Shown: positions 45,600 through 56,686, counted from the first letter of the stretch. The stretch is 64,000 nt of DNA from Coccinella septempunctata (GCF_907165205.1 NC_058192.1:27742001-27806000), one strand, 5' to 3'. Notes: generated by a model not told the origin, from the sequence alone. A program made the numbers and translations.

Positions 45600-45740
45600 G
45601 GTCCGTATATACACATTTGGTAACCGAAAGTTACCAGAGCGGTTACTCTGGTGACTGATATTGAACCAAATTGTCAGGAATTCGACATATACGGACCGCC
45701 CACTTACTAACCAGAAGTAACCAAAGTGTATATACGGACC
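45600..45740. mobile_element. 141-bp inverted-repeat element (GGTCCGTATATACAC ends)
   Basis: GGTCCGTATATACACATTTGG at the left and CCAAAGTGTATATACGGACC at the right. The left end plus about 50 bp recurs in inverted orientation at 48270-48317. No target duplication seen. Confidence 0.6.
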
Positions 45741-46077
45741 ACAGCCTTGTTTACATCTGCCAGGCCGACATCTTGGTAGGTAATTTCAGACCACAGAGTG
45801 TTTTGTTGCCGGTTTTAGTTCATCAGTTTCACCCCCCTGGTGGAGAGTAGAGAGAAGGAGAACGATCGCTGCTTCGAGACCACAGATTTTTTGTCCCCTA
45901 AAATATGTACCAATAGGGTGTAGTTCATGCTTTTGCCAACAGGCGCGCTGGCCATCACGAGAGTGCGAAATTTTGATTCAAACAAATTGTAGTTAGCTGA
46001 GTGAACTGTTTCCTTGGTGACGGATGATAGGAATATTATTATTTTCGATTTTTGATAAGAGAACAACATAAATATGA

Positions 46078-46335
46078 CCATGGTGAAATGTTGAAGCGTG
46101 CGCTAGTGTTAGAGTGTTTTGGCATAGGAAAGGAGAAGAGATAAAATTTCCGAGAGCATTTTTGAGAGAAAATTGGAAAAAAACCTTACTTCAAGAATCG
46201 ACTCCAAATCAATTTGTGTGTCAAGAGCACTTTTGCGATGAAGATATCGAAAAGATGATGGATTCATTATAAACGAAATCGATGAAATTGTCATCCCTCG
46301 TGAGAAGTTGACTCTTCTGAATAAGAATATCTAAC
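46078..46335 (+). pseudogene. THAP domain pseudogene fragment
   Basis: Plus-strand pieces: the opening MVKC, then IKFPRAFLRENWKKTLLQES and QFVCQEHFCDEDIEK (the CxxH half of the C2CH finger), then in another frame GFIINEIDEIVIPREKLTLL. Stops follow the opening and a frame change follows the EHF block. It may be the 5' end of a P-type transposase or a lost host THAP gene. Confidence 0.55.
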
Positions 46336-46861
46336 CAATAAAACTACATGGTTCAGAAGTGAATATTCTTGAAGAATTTTGTTGGCATAACATAATATAT
46401 GGTTTATATCGGTTCTCAGCTGAGTATTGGAAACAGAATCTACTCTAATATTTAAGTGATAAATTTGAGATTGCTACCTTTTGTTGTCTTGATGTGTACT
46501 ACTCCTCACTACAGATTTATATAATTTTGAAGATTACGGTAAACCAACTAACATAGCTGCTTTCAATAAACCATGATAAACAAAAGTAGGTACAATTTTT
46601 TTGATTAGTGATTTCTTTTGAAATTCATTGATTTCGACTTGTATTTTATTGCATATAATTCAGAGAACTCATATTTAATATAGATTTGAAGAAAGGTATT
46701 TGAAAAATCATCAGAAAAACCACGATGACACAAAACCTAAAATAAAATGAATGCTGTTCATTTCAAATTGACGCTTGCATCCCCACCAATTATCGACACC
46801 CGCTGCAATCGCAGCGACACCTATCTCACGTTTCCCGTTTTCGGGGAAACATTTTTAGTAC

Positions 46862-47166
46862 AGCTGCATTCACAATCAATTCGCGGGCTGAAGTGCACTT
46901 CGGCACGAAATTTACCATTCGCAATAATCTTGGATCCAAATACTCAAATGAATCAAAAATGTAACTGATCAAAACATAAGCATCAGCATCATCTATAGCC
47001 GGCACGAAATTCCTTGCGGAAGTGATAATTTGCAACTTGCAAGAAATTTTGTCTTGAATTTCATTGTGAATGGTAACGGAGAACGCCATCTGCCAGAGTC
47101 TCTGCCATCTGCTAAGCTTCCGTGCCGAAGTGCACTTCGGCCCGTGAATTGATTGTGAATGTAGCT
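46862..47166. mobile_element. 305-bp inverted-repeat element
   Basis: AGCTGCATTCACAATCAATTCG...AAGTGCACTTCGGCACG at 46862-46907 is repeated inverted at 47121-47166 with a few mismatches. The interior has no ORF worth naming and contains the 11-bp palindromic insert at 47094. Confidence 0.6.
47094..47104. mobile_element. 11-bp palindromic insert with 8-bp TSD
   Basis: CAGAGTCTCTG between two exact copies of CCATCTGC (47086-47093 and 47105-47112). This is the smallest of the palindrome-plus-duplication sites in the window. It may be the remnant of a larger element that lost its interior. Confidence 0.6.
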
Positions 47167-47215
47167 TAAGTCGATCGTTCTCCTTCTCTCTACTCTCCAT
47201 AGTCTCTGCCAAAGA

Positions 47216-47252
47216 CATTGAACTCTATGAGAAGTTCCCAAAGAGTTCAATG
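47216..47252. mobile_element. Ultrashort hairpin insert (CATTGAAC family, copy 2)
   Basis: 37 bp, CATTGAACTCTATG...CAAAGAGTTCAATG, flanked by the exact 8-bp repeat GCCAAAGA (47208-47215 and 47253-47260). Confidence 0.75.
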
Positions 47253-47448
47253 GCCAAAGATTATTCAGTTCAATATTTGTCACCAGAGTAACCCATAGAT
47301 AAACTAATCCCTCTAGATGGCCAACGTACGTACTAAAGCCGGGTCGCGCTAACACCAGCGCCTCTTGTGTTTGTATGCTGAACTAATCGTAATTTGGCGG
47401 GAATTCAAATCATTGTCGACGGCAGGATTGATTTTTTTTTATTTTATT

Positions 47449-47511
47449 GGGCTATTTCCATCATTTTGGATCATTTTCTCTAGAAAATAATTTAAATGAT
47501 GGAATTAGCCC
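47449..47511. repeat. 63-bp hairpin
   Basis: GGGCTATTTCCATCATTT pairs with AAATGATGGAATTAGCCC around a loop of about 27 bases. Confidence 0.6.
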
Positions 47512-48269
47512 GAAAAATTATTCTAGAATTCATACAAAACGTATTTTGGGTGAAGAAATAGAGCATATTCAATATAATGAAAGATTTATTTACCACAATG
47601 ATATAGGGTACAGAAATATGTATTATGGAAAAAAAAAAGTGAAACAACACTAAGCGTAACTGTCGTAACATTGAGCATTAATAAGTAATGGGGCATCACT
47701 TTCTGTTATATTTTGTCGAAATCAGATAGATACATTTGGTTGACATCGGGAACATTTGGTTAAAATCTGTTATACAGTGGCATGGTTCCTGACATCCACC
47801 ATTAGTACCTAAAAATATTACACTCCGATAAGAATTTTTAAAGGATATGGATTGAATCTTCATATTTCAAACACTTCGAGAGTTCAATTTCGGATTGGCA
47901 TAAACTATCAACTATTAATAAATATATTAGGTACTCACCTAGCTCATTCATTTACATACTGAATCCTCTACTTTTATCGGTTTCATTATTAGTCATAATG
48001 AAAAAAAAAATTACAAATCCGAATAATATTCAATTTTCTTTTATTGATTCATCAGACAGGAATTGCCGAAGATAAAAATTCTATTTTATGTACGTCAAAA
48101 TGGCCTTAAAAGTAAACACCCATGGAAACCACTTTGTAAACATCAAATATGAGAGAAAAGCAACGATCGACCTGCCAAATTATATCCTGGCGTTTGTATG
48201 CCGAACTAAAAAACCGAAACCAGAAATTCACCGCTAGTTGGCGGTCTAGAGGGATTCTTTGTCTATGGA
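47512..48269. other. AT-rich DNA without recognised genes
   Basis: Only short frames. A GTTTGTATGCCGAACTAA segment near 48194 is a diverged direct copy of 47370-47387, pointing to old repeat shuffling. Confidence 0.45.
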
Positions 48270-48317
48270 GTAACCGCTCTGGTAACTTTCGGTTACCAAA
48301 TGTGTATATACGGACCA
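48270..48317. repeat. Inverted copy of the 45600 element end
   Basis: GAGTAACCGCTCTGGTAACT...TATACGGACC is the exact reverse complement of 45600-45647. It extends outward by a few bases (ATACGC). Confidence 0.75.
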
Positions 48318-48332
48318 TACGCTGTATTGATA

Positions 48333-48551
48333 ACTACAGTGACTCTATCAAACAAAGTGGCGACAATTGTGGTCTCGTTTTTCATCGTTTCAGCAAGAAT
48401 ATGGCGGATTTGGTCACGTGACGTGACGTGAGCCAATCCGCATTCCGAATTAGATATCATAGGATTGAAATCTGTGCTTCTGCTTCTATAAGCAGCCATA
48501 TTCTTGCTAAATTTTCAATTGTCGCCACTGTCTCGTTAGAGTCACTGTAGT
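48333..48551. mobile_element. 219-bp inverted-repeat element
   Basis: ACTACAGTGACTCTA...GTGGCGACAATTG...GCAAGAATATGGC at the left is repeated inverted at the right. The centre has a CACGTGACGTGACGTGA motif. No coding content. Confidence 0.65.
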
Positions 48552-48766
48552 ACTAGCGATATGAGGGCGTTTCCTATCTTTCTATAATCTTTGATTCAAA
48601 TTATTTTCAAATATCAATTGACAATGCTCTGTCAAATTCTAAACAGCGCTACCTACAGTGGGAAAAACGAAACTGATCCCATATCCCTACGAAATTAAAA
48701 ACAAAATCGAATCAGTGAATACACAGAGTTTTAGACTATCCATGCCCGGAGTGTGGAAGGATCTGT

Positions 48767-48803
48767 CATAGCCTACTAGAGTTAGAACTTCTAGTAGGCT
48801 ATG
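48767..48803. mobile_element. Ultrashort hairpin insert (CATAGCC family, copy 2)
   Basis: 37-bp palindrome, CATAGCCTACTAGAG...CTTCTAGTAGGCTATG, flanked by GATCTGT (48760-48766 and 48804-48810). If the last G is counted in the duplication it is 8 bp, GGATCTGT. It is nearly the reverse complement of the copy at 5517. Confidence 0.75.
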
Positions 48804-48856
48804 GATCTGTAAGTCACGGTTGGGTCTCTTCAGTCACAGGAGGGCACACAGTCGCC

Positions 48857-48875
48857 CAGAGACCCTTTCTCTATG
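48857..48875. mobile_element. 19-bp insert CAGAG...CTATG with 8-bp TSD
   Basis: CAGAGACCCTTTCTCTATG between two copies of CAGTCGCC (48849-48856 and 48876-48883). The same 19 bp occurs inverted at 43952-43970 without such a repeat. Confidence 0.6.
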
Positions 48876-48884
48876 CAGTCGCCC

Positions 48885-50271
48885 TAAGAAATGATAAGTC
48901 TGTTCTTTTTTTTTTGTATGTCTTTTTGTAGATTTATTCCCGGTAACGGGATATAGCAATGAATGAAATATAAAACGTTATGTGTCATCGTAGTTTTTTT
49001 TTATGATTTTTCAACAAAGAGTTTGTTTTTCAAATATATTTCTTCAAATCTATAAAAAATATGAATTTTCTGAATTATATGCATTAATATACAATACATA
49101 TTATAAAGAGGACTATGTAATCAGCTTTATTCATTCATAATAATTGAATTAATCAATAAATTTCGAAAGAAATCACCGAATAGAAATATTGATTCCGAAA
49201 AAATATTGGAAAAGGTGCTTTCAACTGGCAGGAGTTAAGTTAAACGATTTTTCTTTGCGAGAGTTTTCTGATAAATTCAATTGACGATTTAGAAATACAA
49301 TTTCATAATTTTCATACTTCCAAATGAATACTTCTTCTCATCTGTAGAACTTGTTCCATGAACTGAATCATATTTATGTCTCTTGAGATTTCAGTGTGAA
49401 GAATCATAACATGGAATTAAAATATTTTAAATAGAATCTTTGAAACTTCCACATGAACGCTTTACTTATCAAGATGTTTAGTTTCTACCCCCTTCACAAA
49501 CTCAGTATATGCAAAGAGTAACCAACTGTTGGTTACTCTTTGGTATATATATGCTACCTTAACATTATTACCTAGGTTTACTTCAAGAAAGAATCTGTGG
49601 AATTTGTGTCTAGGTACAGTGGATCACCAATATCATCGATCGATTTTATTCCACAATTCATACCTTTTAAATAAAGAATTTTCAAAGAATGTTTATCTTT
49701 CTTTGCGAAACTAAATCAGTTAATTCACTTTCGATAATTCCGATAAATATCCTGATTTACTTGAAAAACTCTGTTAGGCCGAAAAGAGACAAACGAATGT
49801 ATACATTTCGCAGCGCCCTCAACGGTGATTGGATCAGAGATATAGAAGAGATATCTATATCTCTGGATTGGATTCGCGAATAGGTGATAGGTGATTTTTG
49901 GTGAAACGCTCCATTTTGACCAGTTCTATCTTCTGTTAAAAAAAAGCCTCACCTTCAAATACGTTTTGCAGTATACTCTGTGGTCGTCTTTGAATAAAGA
50001 AGAATTAGTGTTCTGTGATAAAGGGTCGTCACAGAAAACTAAATTAAAAGAGGGAGGTTCCTCTTTGCAATATGTTGTCTGTGGTCGTGGTATGTCTTGT
50101 CTCTGGTTGATCTGCCAAAAGTAACGGTTTTTCAAATTCAATTTCACTCACGGATAACAGAGTAACTGTTTAAAAATTGACTGATTAAGTGATTAAGAAA
50201 GATATCAGTTAACTCTTTTCTTGATTTATGCGTATTAATTATTTATATTCAATATATCAAATAAGTGCAGT
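48885..50271. other. Intergenic DNA upstream of MAD2
   Basis: AT-rich. A 29-bp palindrome (AAAGAGTAACCAA...TTGGTTACTCTTT) lies at 49513-49541, sharing the GAGTAACC word with the elements at 45600 and 48270. The 200 bp before the MAD2 start probably hold its promoter and 5' UTR; no defined motif is claimed. Confidence 0.45.
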
Positions 50272-50991
50272 ATGGCTACTGTTCAAAAAACTAAATCCGC
50301 TATAACTCTGAAAGGGTCTGCTGAAATAATTTGTGATTATTTAAGTAGGTTTATTTGAATGCTGATATCATTCATTAATGTTCTTATTCTTTTCTAGATT
50401 GTGGAATTAATTCAATACTCTTCCAAAGGGGAATATATCCTCCAGAAACATTTAAAAGTGTTGAGAACTATGAATTGACTATGTTTATGTCGCAAGACAA
50501 GAAAATAATAGAGTTTTTAGAGAAAACCTTAGTTCAATTGAAAGGTGAGGAGAACCTCATTAGTTTTGAATAGTTGTGTATTTTAATTGCACTTTTTCAT
50601 AGAGTGGTTAGTCCAGAGGTATGTGAATAAAATTGCTCTAATTATAACTAATGTAAAAACCAGAGAAACATTAGAGAGATGGGACTTCAAAGTAGAATAT
50701 GAAGGGGATTCAAGTGAACAAGTGTCAGATAAGCCTCTGCCAACAATTAAAAAAGAAATAAGGGATGTAGTCAGGCAAATTACAGCATCAGTAACTTACC
50801 TTCCACTATTAGATTGCCTCTGTAGTTTTGATGTTCAAATTTACACTAAAGATGATATAGAATTACCCGAGGAATGGACTGAATCAGAACCAGCAAATAT
50901 TAAGAATGCTCAAAGCGTCAGAATGAAAGCATTCTCTACTAATCTCCATAAAATGGAAACTGTGGTTACTTATAAGAATACAGAATTGTAG
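50272..50991 (+). CDS. MAD2L1: MAD2 spindle assembly checkpoint protein (3 exons)
   Basis: HORMA-domain protein that binds CDC20 and blocks the anaphase-promoting complex until kinetochores are attached. Exons 50272-50344, 50398-50544 and 50603-50991; introns are 53 and 58 bp with GT/AG ends and join in phase. The product is 202 residues (human MAD2 has 205). Start MATVQKTKSAITLKGSAEI matches the family N-terminus. Later blocks are GINSILFQRGIYPPETF, LERWDFKVEYEGD, IRDVVRQITASVTYLPLLD and the C-terminal MKAFSTNLHKMETVVTYK seat-belt segment. The start is the first ATG in frame and fits the family. A poly(A) signal AATAAA lies at 51149-51154. Complete and apparently functional. Confidence 0.95.
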
Positions 50992-51666
50992 ACCTAATAT
51001 GGTCCTACCATTTTGGTTTAAAATTGACAAACACCCTATTTTTATAATGTTATATGTTGATGAAACTGATTTGTGTTATATTAACATGTACTCCTTTTTA
51101 AGCATAAAATGAACTTCAATGGGTGGAAATTTTTGAATGCAGCATGTAAATAAACTTGCTTTTCTGATTATTCAAATTGAATGATATCACGATTGTCTCC
51201 TATCCATTCTTATCCTCTGATATCAGTGTACAAACAAACTGCTACTATCCCATAAACATTTTTAATGGATAAAGATTTTCTTCGAATAAGTTAGATTGAA
51301 CAAAATCTTAAATAGTGTACATGAATAGTTGCTAAGAATTTGAAGGTGTAGTTCCTTGTCAAAAAGTAGTATGGGATCTTTCATATAAAATTTTTGAGCT
51401 GCCCCTGCTTAATATATACATACCTGGCACCTGAAGAGATATTTCTTTTTGAAAAACCAGAAAACGCATGAAATTTAGCAGGCATTCTGTTGGAGCGAGA
51501 AGGCATTAAAAACTAATAGATGGTGTTCCCTATCCCTATTATATTTTGCTAATAGGGTTACATTCCACAGTGACCTTGACATAATAATACAAGAATCCTA
51601 CACATTACATCAACAATGTAAGTAGGTATTTACAGTTTTCGTTATATTAAAGGCATGCTTTTATTA
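50992..51666. other. MAD2 3' UTR and following spacer
   Basis: The 3' UTR probably ends shortly after the AATAAA at 51149. The rest shows no recognised gene or element. Confidence 0.5.
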
Positions 51667-51668
51667 TA

Positions 51669-52437
51669 TAGGGTGTTCGATTACTGGACAGCCAAAATGA
51701 AATATTATATCTAAAATAGAATTCTAATCATAAAACAAAGAATACATTTTTTCCATATCGAGCTCCGTTTAGGAGATAATCAACATATAAAAAATATTTC
51801 AATATTTTATTCAACATTCATTAATGGTATAAATATTTATGTATATAAATACAAAACTTGGTATGGTAAATACCACCATTTACATTGATACATGCCTGGC
51901 AACGCAAAACAAGAGAATTATAAACTTCTTCTAAATTTACAGTTTGTTGAATAGTATGCACTGAATTTAAAATTCTTTCTGCTTATTGCTCAATGGTATC
52001 AATTTGATCAGCATGAACTAGTTGTTTCAAGTGACCCCATAGGTGAAAGTCTAAAGGGTTAAGGTCAGGCGATCTTGCAGGCCAATAAACTGGACCGCGC
52101 CTTCCAATCCATCTCCCATTGAAATTAGCGTTGAGCCACTCTACTACATTTCTTCCATCTTCATTACTGAATTGCATTTTGAAAGAAGTACTAACCGAAT
52201 GTCATGCACTTTATACAATCATAACTAGTTAATGACAGGCTATCAAATAATAAACTTGACATTCCTACATGTTTACCTATTTTGTAGAATATCTATAATA
52301 ACATGCATTTTTTAAAGTTTTTTCAAATATCTCCCAAACGAAGATCGATATGGAAAAAATATATTCTTTGTTTTATGATTAGAATTCGATTTTAGATATA
52401 ATATTTCATTTTGGCACTCCAGTTATCGAACACCCTG
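51669..52437 (-). mobile_element. 769-bp mariner-like non-autonomous transposon
   Basis: Terminal inverted repeats of about 100 bp, GGGTGTTCGATTACTGGACA at the left and its diverged complement at the right (ending CACCCTG), flanked by TA (51667-51668 and 52438-52439). It contains a transposase scrap on the minus strand, so it is an internally deleted copy. Confidence 0.85.
51983..52177 (-). pseudogene. Mariner-like transposase fragment
   Basis: 64 residues: VVEWLNANFNGRWIGRRGPVYWPARSPDLNPLDFHLWGHLKQLV, the C-terminal catalytic part with the last catalytic Asp in SPDLNPLD. The N-terminal and first catalytic regions were lost in the internal deletion. Same broad family as the remnant at 29100-29980. 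Confidence 0.8.
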
Positions 52438-52553
52438 TATAATATACAATATAATAATATAATAATACAATATAAAATGAATATAATTATATATTATAAT
52501 AGATTTTATTCGCTTATCACCTTTCTGTTTCAAACCCTGTGCGCAGTTCTACC

Positions 52554-52577
52554 CATTGAACTAAAGAAAGTTCAATG
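52554..52577. mobile_element. Ultrashort hairpin insert (CATTGAAC family, copy 3)
   Basis: 24-bp palindrome with ends CATTGAAC and GTTCAATG, flanked by the exact 8-bp repeat GTTCTACC (52546-52553 and 52578-52585). Confidence 0.75.
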
Positions 52578-52731
52578 GTTCTACCATAGATACGGTGGGA
52601 TCCAAAATAATTTTCCATCGGCACCTTCTCAGTCCAGCTACGTCGGCGTTGCCATTATCGTCATCTGGTTGAATCTGGTCCAGTTTTTATGTGGACCCTG
52701 CAGCACCCCTGTCGTCATATCTCTATAGTAC

Positions 52732-53311
52732 TGTAGGAAATGTAATAATTTCCTCGAAAATACATTCACATGCCGAATTCCTACAACAAATTCGACGAGA
52801 AAATCAAAACGGAGAAACATAGGAAACCACTCCTCCTTCGTCGTACAATTTCATTGGTGCAGAGAAAATGTTCCGAAAATGGTATAAAAAGAACCCATAT
52901 GGAAAGCAAAACTCAGTCACATTCACACTCAGCGATCGAGACAGACGACCACCAGCTAAGAAAATTACGCATATCGTTTCCGCATTCCAAGCCTGCACAC
53001 AAAAGGTTTTTCTCAAAACCACTCCAGCTACTCGAAGACCTGCGGTCCCAACACATCTGGCAACAATTATCAGGGCGACACTTGACCTGCATCCCGAGCC
53101 TGCATTCCGGACGTCAACAGTGACCGCACATTAGGGCGAAACAAATTCGTTTTTGTTAAAACGACATTGCCCATATTTTGCTCTTCAGGGCAACCCTCAT
53201 AAAGTTGGGTTGAATAAAAACTGTGATATTCTGTTGGAATATTTTATTTCACTTCCCTTTTCCCTAGAAAAACTAACGATAGTTCCAGCTCAACAGACTA
53301 TTCAACCCACA
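52732..53311 (+). repeat. 5' LTR of the Mag-type Gypsy
   Basis: TGTAGGAAATG...CAACCCACA. It contains a TATA box at 52883-52891 and a GAATAAAAAC poly(A) signal near 53212. Confidence 0.92.
52883..52891 (+). promoter_or_regulatory. TATA box in the Mag-type LTR
   Basis: TATAAAAAG, repeated at the same place in the 3' LTR. Confidence 0.5.
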
Positions 53312-53355
53312 AATTGGTGACCCCGACGTGATCGAGAAAGAAGCCCCGAAGAAAA

Positions 53356-54153
53356 ATGGAACAAGAAGCAGCCCAGGTCTCAAGAGTCGCCGTTCGGATG
53401 CCAGAGTTTGTAGCCACCGATCCCGAATTATGGTTTGCCATGGCTGAAGGAAGTTTTCTTTGCTCCGGAGTGACACAAGACCGGACTAAGTTTGGCTACA
53501 TCGTAGGAGCCCTGCCAGCAAAATTTGCCGCCGAGGTGAAGGACATAATCATGAATCCACCTACCGACGGGGCCTACGAGAAATTGAAGATGGAGCTGGT
53601 GCGACGTCTGAGTGCCTCCCAAGAAGAGAAGACCCGCCGCCTACTGGAACGAGAGGAAATGGGAGATCGTAAGCCGTCACAATTCCTTCGTCATTTACAG
53701 GGACTCGCAGATCGAACCGTACCAGATGCCCTGATGAAATCCCTGTGGATGAGCCGGCTACCCAAGTGTGTCCAGGTGTCATTGGCCATCATCAAGGACA
53801 CAAATCTCGAAGACTTGGCAACCCATGCGGACAATATAATGGAAGCCTTCCGACCTATCGTCCACCAGATAGCAGAGACAACCAACATAGAGGCCATCAT
53901 CGATAGGAAGCTGGAGCAGATGTTCTTAGGACTCAACCTGGAGATAGCCACCCTGCGAGCAGAGCTGGCAGCACACCACCGACCCAAGAGAGATGCTAGC
54001 CGAAGCCGTTTCCACGACCGTCGAAGAAGCCAGAGTCGCAGACGATCGCCAACTGACGGAAAGTGCTGGTACCATACGAGATTTGGAGCCAGGTCCACGA
54101 AGTGCGTGCAGCCCTGCAACTACACCTCGAAAAACGAAGGGGGCCTTCACTAG
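53356..54153 (+). CDS. Gag of the Mag-type Gypsy
   Basis: 265 residues. The N-terminal capsid region begins MPEFVATDPELWFAMAEGSF, with FGYIVGALP and ERAEMGDRKPSQFLRHLQ-like segments (EREEMGDRKPSQFL). A basic Arg/Ser stretch (SRSRFHDRRRSQSRRRS) and a compact CWYHTRFGARSTKCVQPC zinc motif follow; this C-H-C-C form is typical of Mag Gag proteins. It is intact. The pol frame overlaps its end by about 90 bp in the -1 frame, which suggests ribosomal frameshifting. Confidence 0.85.
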   Translation: MEQEAAQVSRVAVRMPEFVATDPELWFAMAEGSFLCSGVTQDRTKFGYIVGALPAKFAAEVKDIIMNPPTDGAYEKLKMELVRRLSASQEEKTRRLLEREEMGDRKPSQFLRHLQGLADRTVPDALMKSLWMSRLPKCVQVSLAIIKDTNLEDLATHADNIMEAFRPIVHQIAETTNIEAIIDRKLEQMFLGLNLEIATLRAELAAHHRPKRDASRSRFHDRRRSQSRRRSPTDGKCWYHTRFGARSTKCVQPCNYTSKNEGGLH

Positions 54154-54857
54154 AAGCGGCAAGTGATCCCAGCCCAACGACGCGCCGCTTGTTTATAACG
54201 GATCAGGACTCCAAGTTGCAGTTCCTGGTCGACACTGGAGCAGACCTGTGCGTCTTCCCACGCAGCGCAGTCACTGGCAGACGAGAGAAGTCAGACTACG
54301 TCCTTTCAGCAGCCAATGGGACACCCATCGCCACGTATGGTACAACCACCCTCACGCTGAACCTAGGAATACGCCGAGATTTCACATGGAGGTTCGTCAT
54401 AGCAGACGTATCAAAGCCCATCATCGGCGTCGACTTCTTGAGTTTCTACAACCTGCTAGTGGACGTGAGGAACCGAAGACTTTTGGACGGAACCACCCAA
54501 CTCACTACCCAAGGAGAAGTGGCTGAGTGCTCCATCCCAGAAGTCAAGACGGTCAACGGATCCTCCAGGTATCATGATCTACTAACGCATTTTCTAGAGA
54601 TCACCAGACCTGCAGGAGCACCAGGACGCATCACGCACAACACGAGGCATCACATCAAGACGATGCCCGGACCACCAGTAGCTTCGAGACCACGACGTTT
54701 GGCACCAGATAAGTACAAGGCAGCCAAAAAGGAGTTCGAAGCCATGCTACGACTAGGAATCGCCCGTCCATCTAAGAGTCCATGGTCATCCCCACTGCAT
54801 CTCGCACCAAAGAAGATTCTGAAGAATGGAGACCGTGTGGAGACTACCGTGCCTTAA
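54063..54857 (+). pseudogene. Pol part 1: protease and RT start
   Basis: 264 residues. Aspartic protease active site FLVDTGADLCVFP and the flap-side block PIIGVDFL are intact. It enters the RT linker (KEFEAMLRLGIARPSKSPWSSPLHLAPKK). Around 54782-54830 the homology passes to another frame (a one-base indel), so this frame ends prematurely at 54857. Confidence 0.85.
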
Positions 54858-56686
54858 ACGCCCGGACTGTCCTCGATCAGTATCCCGTGAGACACATCCA
54901 GGACTACGCCCACATCCTCCAGGGGAAGAAAATTTTCTCAACCCTCGATCTAGTGAGGGCATACAACCAGATTCCCTTGGCCGAAGAAGATGTTCCCAAG
55001 ACCGCCATCACGACGCCATTTGGACTGTTCGAGTTCCCAGTCATGACGTTTGGACTACGGAACGCAGCACAGACTTTCCAAAGGTTCATCGATGAGGTTC
55101 TACAAGGACTGGACTTCTGCTTCAGCTACATTGATGACGTACTGATCGCCTCATCGTCCGGAGAGGAACACATGGAACATCTTCGGATCATCTTCGAGAG
55201 GTTCCGCAACTACTCCATCGTCCTCAACCCAGCCAAGTGTATCTTTGGACAACCAGAAGTAAAGTTCCTTTGTTACCTCGTCTCTACCGATGGAACAAGA
55301 CCACTGCCAGACAGAATCCAAGACATACTGGCTTACAGTCAACCAACAACCGCCAAAGACCTTCGAAGATTCCTGGGTATGATAAACTTCTATCGTCGTT
55401 TCATACCCCGAGCATCACAGACGCTTGCACCTCTCCACGACCTGCTAGTGCCAAAACTGAAAGGAAAGGCGAAGATCTCATGGACCCCAGAAGCCACTGC
55501 AGCCTTTGAAGAGGGGAAGAAGATGCTAGCTTCAGCCACTTTGCTTGCGCATCCCAAGGACGCCGCTCCTCTAGCCTTAGTAACCGACGCGTCAGACACT
55601 GCAGTAGGAGCTACTCTACAACAGTTGGCCAACAGCGAATGGCAACCACTGGCATTCTTCTCCAAGAAACTGTCACCACCAGAGACTCGTTATGGAGCAT
55701 ACGACCGTGAACTGCTAGCCATCTACCTAGCCATCAAACACTTCAGACACATGGTAGAGGCCCGAAACTTTACCATTTTCACGGATCACAAGCCATTGAC
55801 GTATGCCTTCCAGCAGAAGCCAGAGAAGTGCTCGCCCAGACAGTTCCGCCATCTGGATTATATCTCGCAATTCTCCACCGACATACGCTACGTACCAGGA
55901 TTGCAGAATGTCGTCGCTGATGCCCTTTCAAGAGTGGACGAAGTAACTCCAACCTTGGACTATGCAGCATTGGCCACATCGCAAGAAGATGACGACGAAC
56001 TGCAGAGATATCTTCAAGGTGACACAGGATTGCTGCTACGGAAGATGAAACCACATGGGTCAGAAATCGCTGTGTACTGTGATACATCCACACCTCAGGC
56101 ACGTCCATTTCTCACCAAATCATTCCGCAGAGCAGCCTTCGATACCATTCACAGACTGGCACATCCCGGAGTGAATGCATCCATCAAAATGGTCAAACAA
56201 CGTTTCGTATGGCCTTCAATCAACGCAGACTGCAGAAACTGGTCCCGCAGCTGTATAGAGTGTCAGCGAGCCAAGGTCACTCGCCACGTCAATGCTCCAC
56301 TAGGTACTTTCATGCCACCAACACGCCGATTCGACCACGTGCACATGGACATCATCACCATGCCACACTCTGAGGGCTACCGATACTGCCTCACTTGCGT
56401 CGACCGATTCACTAGATGGCCAGAAGCCATCCCACTCCAAAACCAGGAGGCATCCACCATCGCCAGAGAATTTTACACAAACTGGATAGCGAGGTTTGGT
56501 ACTCCACTTCGAATCACCACTGATCAGGGAAGACAATTCGAGTCGAGCCTGTTCAACGAATTAAATAAGTTGACTGGCACGAATCACACCCGTACTACCG
56601 CCTATCACCCAGCAGCAAACGGCATGGTGGAGAGAATCCATCGACAACTTAAGGCAGCAATAAAATGCCACAAGAACGACCGATGA
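54782..56686 (+). pseudogene. Pol part 2: RT, RNase H, integrase
   Basis: 634 residues in the shifted frame. RT: WRPCGDYRALNA, STLDLVRAYNQIPL and catalytic YIDDVLIAS. RNase H: ALVTDASDTAVGATL, YDRELLAIYLAI and FTDHKPL. Integrase: zinc domain HPGVNASIKMVKQRF...CIECQRAK, then Asp in HMDIITMP, Asp in TTDQGRQF and Glu in GMVERIHRQ. It stops at TGA 56684, where a Trp codon is expected. Homology continues in the same frame. Confidence 0.88.
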
